A stretch of DNA of 64,000 nt. Origin: Verrucomicrobiota bacterium. GTDB lineage: Bacteria; Verrucomicrobiota; Verrucomicrobiia; Verrucomicrobiales; DEV007. Below are positions 61,219 to 64,000 of this stretch, piece by piece. The position numbers and the translations under genes were made by a program. The stretch is from assembly GCA_020630975.1 (NCBI GenBank), contig JAHDID010000002.1:232399-296398 (forward strand), read 5' to 3'. The notes below the pieces were generated by a model that was given only the letters and a program-made list of their open reading frames with translations, was not told where the DNA came from and did no database searches. How positions within the stretch are numbered: position 1 is the stretch's first letter; each line of letters begins with the position of its first letter.

Positions 61219-64000
61219 AGTGTCTTGATATACGCCCAGAAGTCGGCCAGATCCTGATCGCTGGCACCTAGGAGTAGGTGGGCAGGCATGGGCGATTGGT
61301 CTAGCGGCTCTTCGAGGAGTAAATCTTTTTGCGCGATGTTGATGTGTTTGCCATCGGCCACTTCGATCAGTGTCTGGTCGGGCGAGCTATAGATTGGGGT
61401 GCCGATGTGGGTTTTGCCATTGGCGAGCCGGTAGCGTCGGGCGCGGTAGAGATCTGAAATAGCGAGATCCGGGTACTGCGTGTGGCGAAAGAAATCGGTG
61501 CGAGAAAAACGGGTCGACACTTTGCGCAGGCTGGGGCCGAGTCGATTTTGGCCTGAGTGGCAGGCGGCACAGCCTCTGGCGGTGTAGAAGGTTTTGCCTG
61601 GAGCAGCCTGGCCTATAGTCCAATCGATAGTGGCGAGGCGGTCGATCAGTGTTTGCTCTTCGGCATTACCGGTTAGCCTTTGTATGATAGGTGAGTCTGC
61701 ATAGACTGTTTTACCAATCTCTAGGATGACGTCGTTCTCAATCGAATGCCGCACCAGTGCGGCGATGGCGATTTCCATTTCTGATTGAGAGCAGAGATCG
61801 ACGTGAATGAGGTCGAGCGCAGCGACGGCTTGTTCACGAGTGATGGCAGATGCTAGCAGCTGGATGAACCGTTTGTGATCGGCTTTGGGGTCGCCCTGAT
61901 CCAGAAGCTGAGCCGCTAATGCAGGACGCAGCTCGGGCTGATCGTCCCAAAGCTGGAGTAACTGGTCGGTCTCGATAGGTGTCTCGGCCTCTAGCATCAG
62001 CCGGATGAAATCGGTGGTCCACGGCGCTTTTGACTGCGAGATACGCTGGTGCATCTTTTCGACCACGCGTTTCTTCAATGCCGGATCGGTGATGGTCTCG
62101 ACATAGCGGCTGTGCTCGATGGAGCTGCCGAAAAGGGTGTGCGACCACATCACGTCGGCCATCAGCTGGGGGCTGTGCTCGCAGTGGACCTGGAATAGCT
62201 CGCGCAGTCGCAGGGGCCAGTTGCGGCTGGGGTAGGCATCGGGCATAGCGACTAGCTTTTTGTCGACGCGGAGGAATGCGCCTGCGATGCGCCAGTTGGC
62301 CAGGGAGGTGCGCCCCGCAGGGATCTGTGCCAGGCAGAAGAGGAAATGCACATCATCGGTCGGGTGGGTATCCTCGCGCAGCACGGTGGTCAGATGCTCG
62401 AGCACTGGGGCAAACTCGGTCTGCACGCAGCCTAGGGTGCGGGCTAGCTCTTTGTGGCTATTCAGCCGCCAAGGCTCGATCTCGGCGGCTGGGCGATCGC
62501 TCTGCCAGTAGGCGGCTAGGTCGGCGGCGTCTTTAGTCAGGGCGTCTTCAGCTTTGAGATCCATCTCGACCAGCAGTTCGAGACCTGACTCGGCTTTGAT
62601 CTTTTCGGTTAGCTCGTAGGACTCCATGGTCGATACGGCATTGAAGTTGTAGCCGGCATCGATCGCACGCGGCTCGGGACGAAAGTTGATACCGCCGAAG
62701 GTGCGTTGAAAGGCATCGTATACCCGCAGCCGATCTTGTTCACTGGGATGAAAGAGCCGCACGGTGTGTGGGTGCTGCAGCGGCTCGGCAGGCAGCTGAC
62801 GGCCGACGAGAAATTTTGGCAAGCTCATCATCTGCCGCTGCTGACTATCTCCGGCACCGTCTGGAGGGACGATGCGGTAGACCCATCCACTGGTATCGCG
62901 ACCGCCACAGGCTACCCACAGCGCGCCGGTAGAGTCGATGGCGAGATCCACTGGGGCAAAGCCGCCGTCGGCATGGGGTTGCGCAAAGATCTCGGGCTGC
63001 TGGCGCAGGTAGCGGCGCTCCTGCATCAGCCCACCCTCGCTGGTGGGATCCCAGATGAGCGGTGAGTAGTAGATATGGCCAAAGGTCCAGCAGGCGTAGA
63101 ACAGACCTTTTCTGTATTTTTCCGGAAAGGCGGTGTGCCAGTAGTATTCCACCCCAGTAGGTGAGCCGCGCCGGTACTCGGCAAAGCGATCGACGGTGTA
63201 GTACTCGGGTGTGTTGTAGGATTGTTTGTGCCCAGGTAGCAGCCAGCCGTGGTGGCTACCAAAGGCGATGTCGAAAACGCGGGTCGGCGCGTACCAGGGT
63301 AGGTGGTGATCGCGCTCATTATCGGAGTCGTAGGTGAACAGGCGACCCTGATCGTCGAATGCGATGTCGTAGGGATTTCGAAAGCCGTGCGCGACGACCT
63401 CGGTCTCCGTGCCATCGGGTGAGATGCGTAGCACGCAGCCCTGGTCGGGCTCTTTCACTGGGGAGGCGTAGCCTGCGTGAGAATCGTCGACGCCGGAGGT
63501 ATTGCCGCAGATCACGTAGAGCCAGCCATCGGGGCCGCGGCGGATGCCATGCGGGCCATGCTCGCCACCTTTGCCAGTGAATGTGACTAGCTCCTCCGGC
63601 TCGCCATCGGCTACTAGGTCGCCATCGGTATCGGTGTAGCGGAGCACGGCGTTGGCCTCGACACTGTAGAGGTGCTCGCTCTCGATCAGTAGACCCATCG
63701 GGCCGCGGCGGACGCCGGTGGTGAAGGTAGTGGCTTTGTCTGCTGTACCGTCGCCATCGGTGTCGAGTAGGTATTTGATATAGCCGGGACCTCCGACACA
63801 GATGCGGTCTTTGGCGTCTATCGTCATGCACCAGATATCGTGGGCGAGATCGTCGGTCGCGTAGGTATCGATGGTAAAGCCGTCTGGTACGAGGAACGGT
63901 GTGTCAGCGGCTAGCGCAGAGCTGGGGGTGTAGAGAAAGCAGGAAAGTAGAGCGATAGCGAATAGCCAAATGCTGGAAGACTGGGGTCTTCCGCTACTGG
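61215..64000 (-). CDS. PVC-type membrane-bound dehydrogenase with haem-binding domain, 5' end beyond window
   Basis: At least 928 residues; the frame is open to the right edge, so the start lies outside. A signal sequence is visible (IWLFAIALLSCFLYTPSSALA), followed by a beta-propeller-type dehydrogenase region (VPDGFTIDTYATDDLAHDIW, RGPMGLLIESEHLYSVEANA, HGIRRGPDGWLYVICG; GFRNPYDIAFDDQGRLFTYD), a helical repeat region and a C-terminal cytochrome c-like domain (ARGCAACHSGQNRLGPSL with CxxCH at about 61562-61576). This is the Pirellula/Verrucomicrobium dehydrogenase family (TIGR02604-type N-terminus, TIGR02603-type haem domain), likely oxidising sugars or alcohols in the periplasm. It overlaps the amidase by 4 bp. 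Confidence 0.92.
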   Translation of the reverse strand, partial: SSGRPQSSSIWLFAIALLSCFLYTPSSALAADTPFLVPDGFTIDTYATDDLAHDIWCMTIDAKDRICVGGPGYIKYLLDTDGDGTADKATTFTTGVRRGPMGLLIESEHLYSVEANAVLRYTDTDGDLVADGEPEELVTFTGKGGEHGPHGIRRGPDGWLYVICGNTSGVDDSHAGYASPVKEPDQGCVLRISPDGTETEVVAHGFRNPYDIAFDDQGRLFTYDSDNERDHHLPWYAPTRVFDIAFGSHHGWLLPGHKQSYNTPEYYTVDRFAEYRRGSPTGVEYYWHTAFPEKYRKGLFYACWTFGHIYYSPLIWDPTSEGGLMQERRYLRQQPEIFAQPHADGGFAPVDLAIDSTGALWVACGGRDTSGWVYRIVPPDGAGDSQQRQMMSLPKFLVGRQLPAEPLQHPHTVRLFHPSEQDRLRVYDAFQRTFGGINFRPEPRAIDAGYNFNAVSTMESYELTEKIKAESGLELLVEMDLKAEDALTKDAADLAAYWQSDRPAAEIEPWRLNSHKELARTLGCVQTEFAPVLEHLTTVLREDTHPTDDVHFLFCLAQIPAGRTSLANWRIAGAFLRVDKKLVAMPDAYPSRNWPLRLRELFQVHCEHSPQLMADVMWSHTLFGSSIEHSRYVETITDPALKKRVVEKMHQRISQSKAPWTTDFIRLMLEAETPIETDQLLQLWDDQPELRPALAAQLLDQGDPKADHKRFIQLLASAITREQAVAALDLIHVDLCSQSEMEIAIAALVRHSIENDVILEIGKTVYADSPIIQRLTGNAEEQTLIDRLATIDWTIGQAAPGKTFYTARGCAACHSGQNRLGPSLRKVSTRFSRTDFFRHTQYPDLAISDLYRARRYRLANGKTHIGTPIYSSPDQTLIEVADGKHINIAQKDLLLEEPLDQSPMPAHLLLGASDQDLADFWAYIKTL
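63975..63997 (+). repeat. GGAAGAC-type hairpin with GCTAC tail at the window edge
   Basis: Perfect arms GGAAGAC (63975-63981) and GTCTTCC (63986-63992) around TGGG, then GCTAC. It lies at the very 5' side of the PVC dehydrogenase signal sequence, so it is in, or directly before, its coding start. Confidence 0.85.

Overview
This window looks like chromosomal DNA of a member of the Verrucomicrobiota, most likely order Verrucomicrobiales. The signs are a PVC-type haem-binding dehydrogenase with a CxxCH motif, two DUF1080 proteins, a secreted arylsulfatase, an SHD1/C-type-lectin protein, a DUF418 membrane protein, and many dispersed palindromic intergenic repeats. The phylum is inferred from gene content only; no rRNA gene is present.

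Layout. 1-3.1 kb: yidC (cut by the left edge), yidD and rnpA, then transaldolase. 3.2-7.3 kb: one very large membrane-anchored protein of unknown function. 7.3-10.5 kb: an AT-rich accessory stretch with a 765-bp internally deleted IS66 element (ends and 8-bp target duplication intact) and a three-gene operon led by a guanylate-kinase-like P-loop protein. 10.5-32.9 kb: mostly housekeeping and secreted proteins: a primary-type sigma factor, RtcB, aspartate aminotransferase, HolA, DUF418, EamA transporter, sulfatase, lectin-like protein, VWA protein, SDR, glutathione peroxidase, a PIN toxin-antitoxin pair, RseP, Dtd, tRNA-Val, a glycine-rich RRM protein, tRNA-Ser, a DUF1080 protein and a flavin reductase.

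32.9-48 kb is accessory DNA. A probable Ssp-type DNA phosphorothioation defence locus (methyltransferase, sspA, sspB, sspC, sspD and a convergent sspE) lies between copies of the same repeat in opposite orientation. Next to it are remnants of an HNH nuclease and a frameshifted nucleotidyltransferase. In the locus, SspA would mobilise sulfur from cysteine, SspD would activate it or the DNA with ATP, SspB and SspC would act on DNA, and SspE (DUF262/DUF1524) would be the modification-sensing effector.

48-64 kb returns to core genes (tRNA-Phe, DUF1080, LysM lipoprotein, purH, proA, proB, tRNA-Arg, dynamin-like GTPase, amidase, PVC dehydrogenase cut by the right edge). It also holds a likely new selenoprotein: a secreted thioredoxin-like protein with an in-frame TGA at 57216-57218, followed by a candidate SECIS hairpin.

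Three repeat systems run through the window: (i) a 21-bp tandem motif, always in the same orientation and just upstream of minus-strand genes; (ii) hairpins with a 7-bp stem, a 4-nt loop and a conserved GCTAC-like tail, whose stems differ by compensating changes; (iii) about 190-bp repeats holding a 94-bp core with perfect 13-bp inverted ends.
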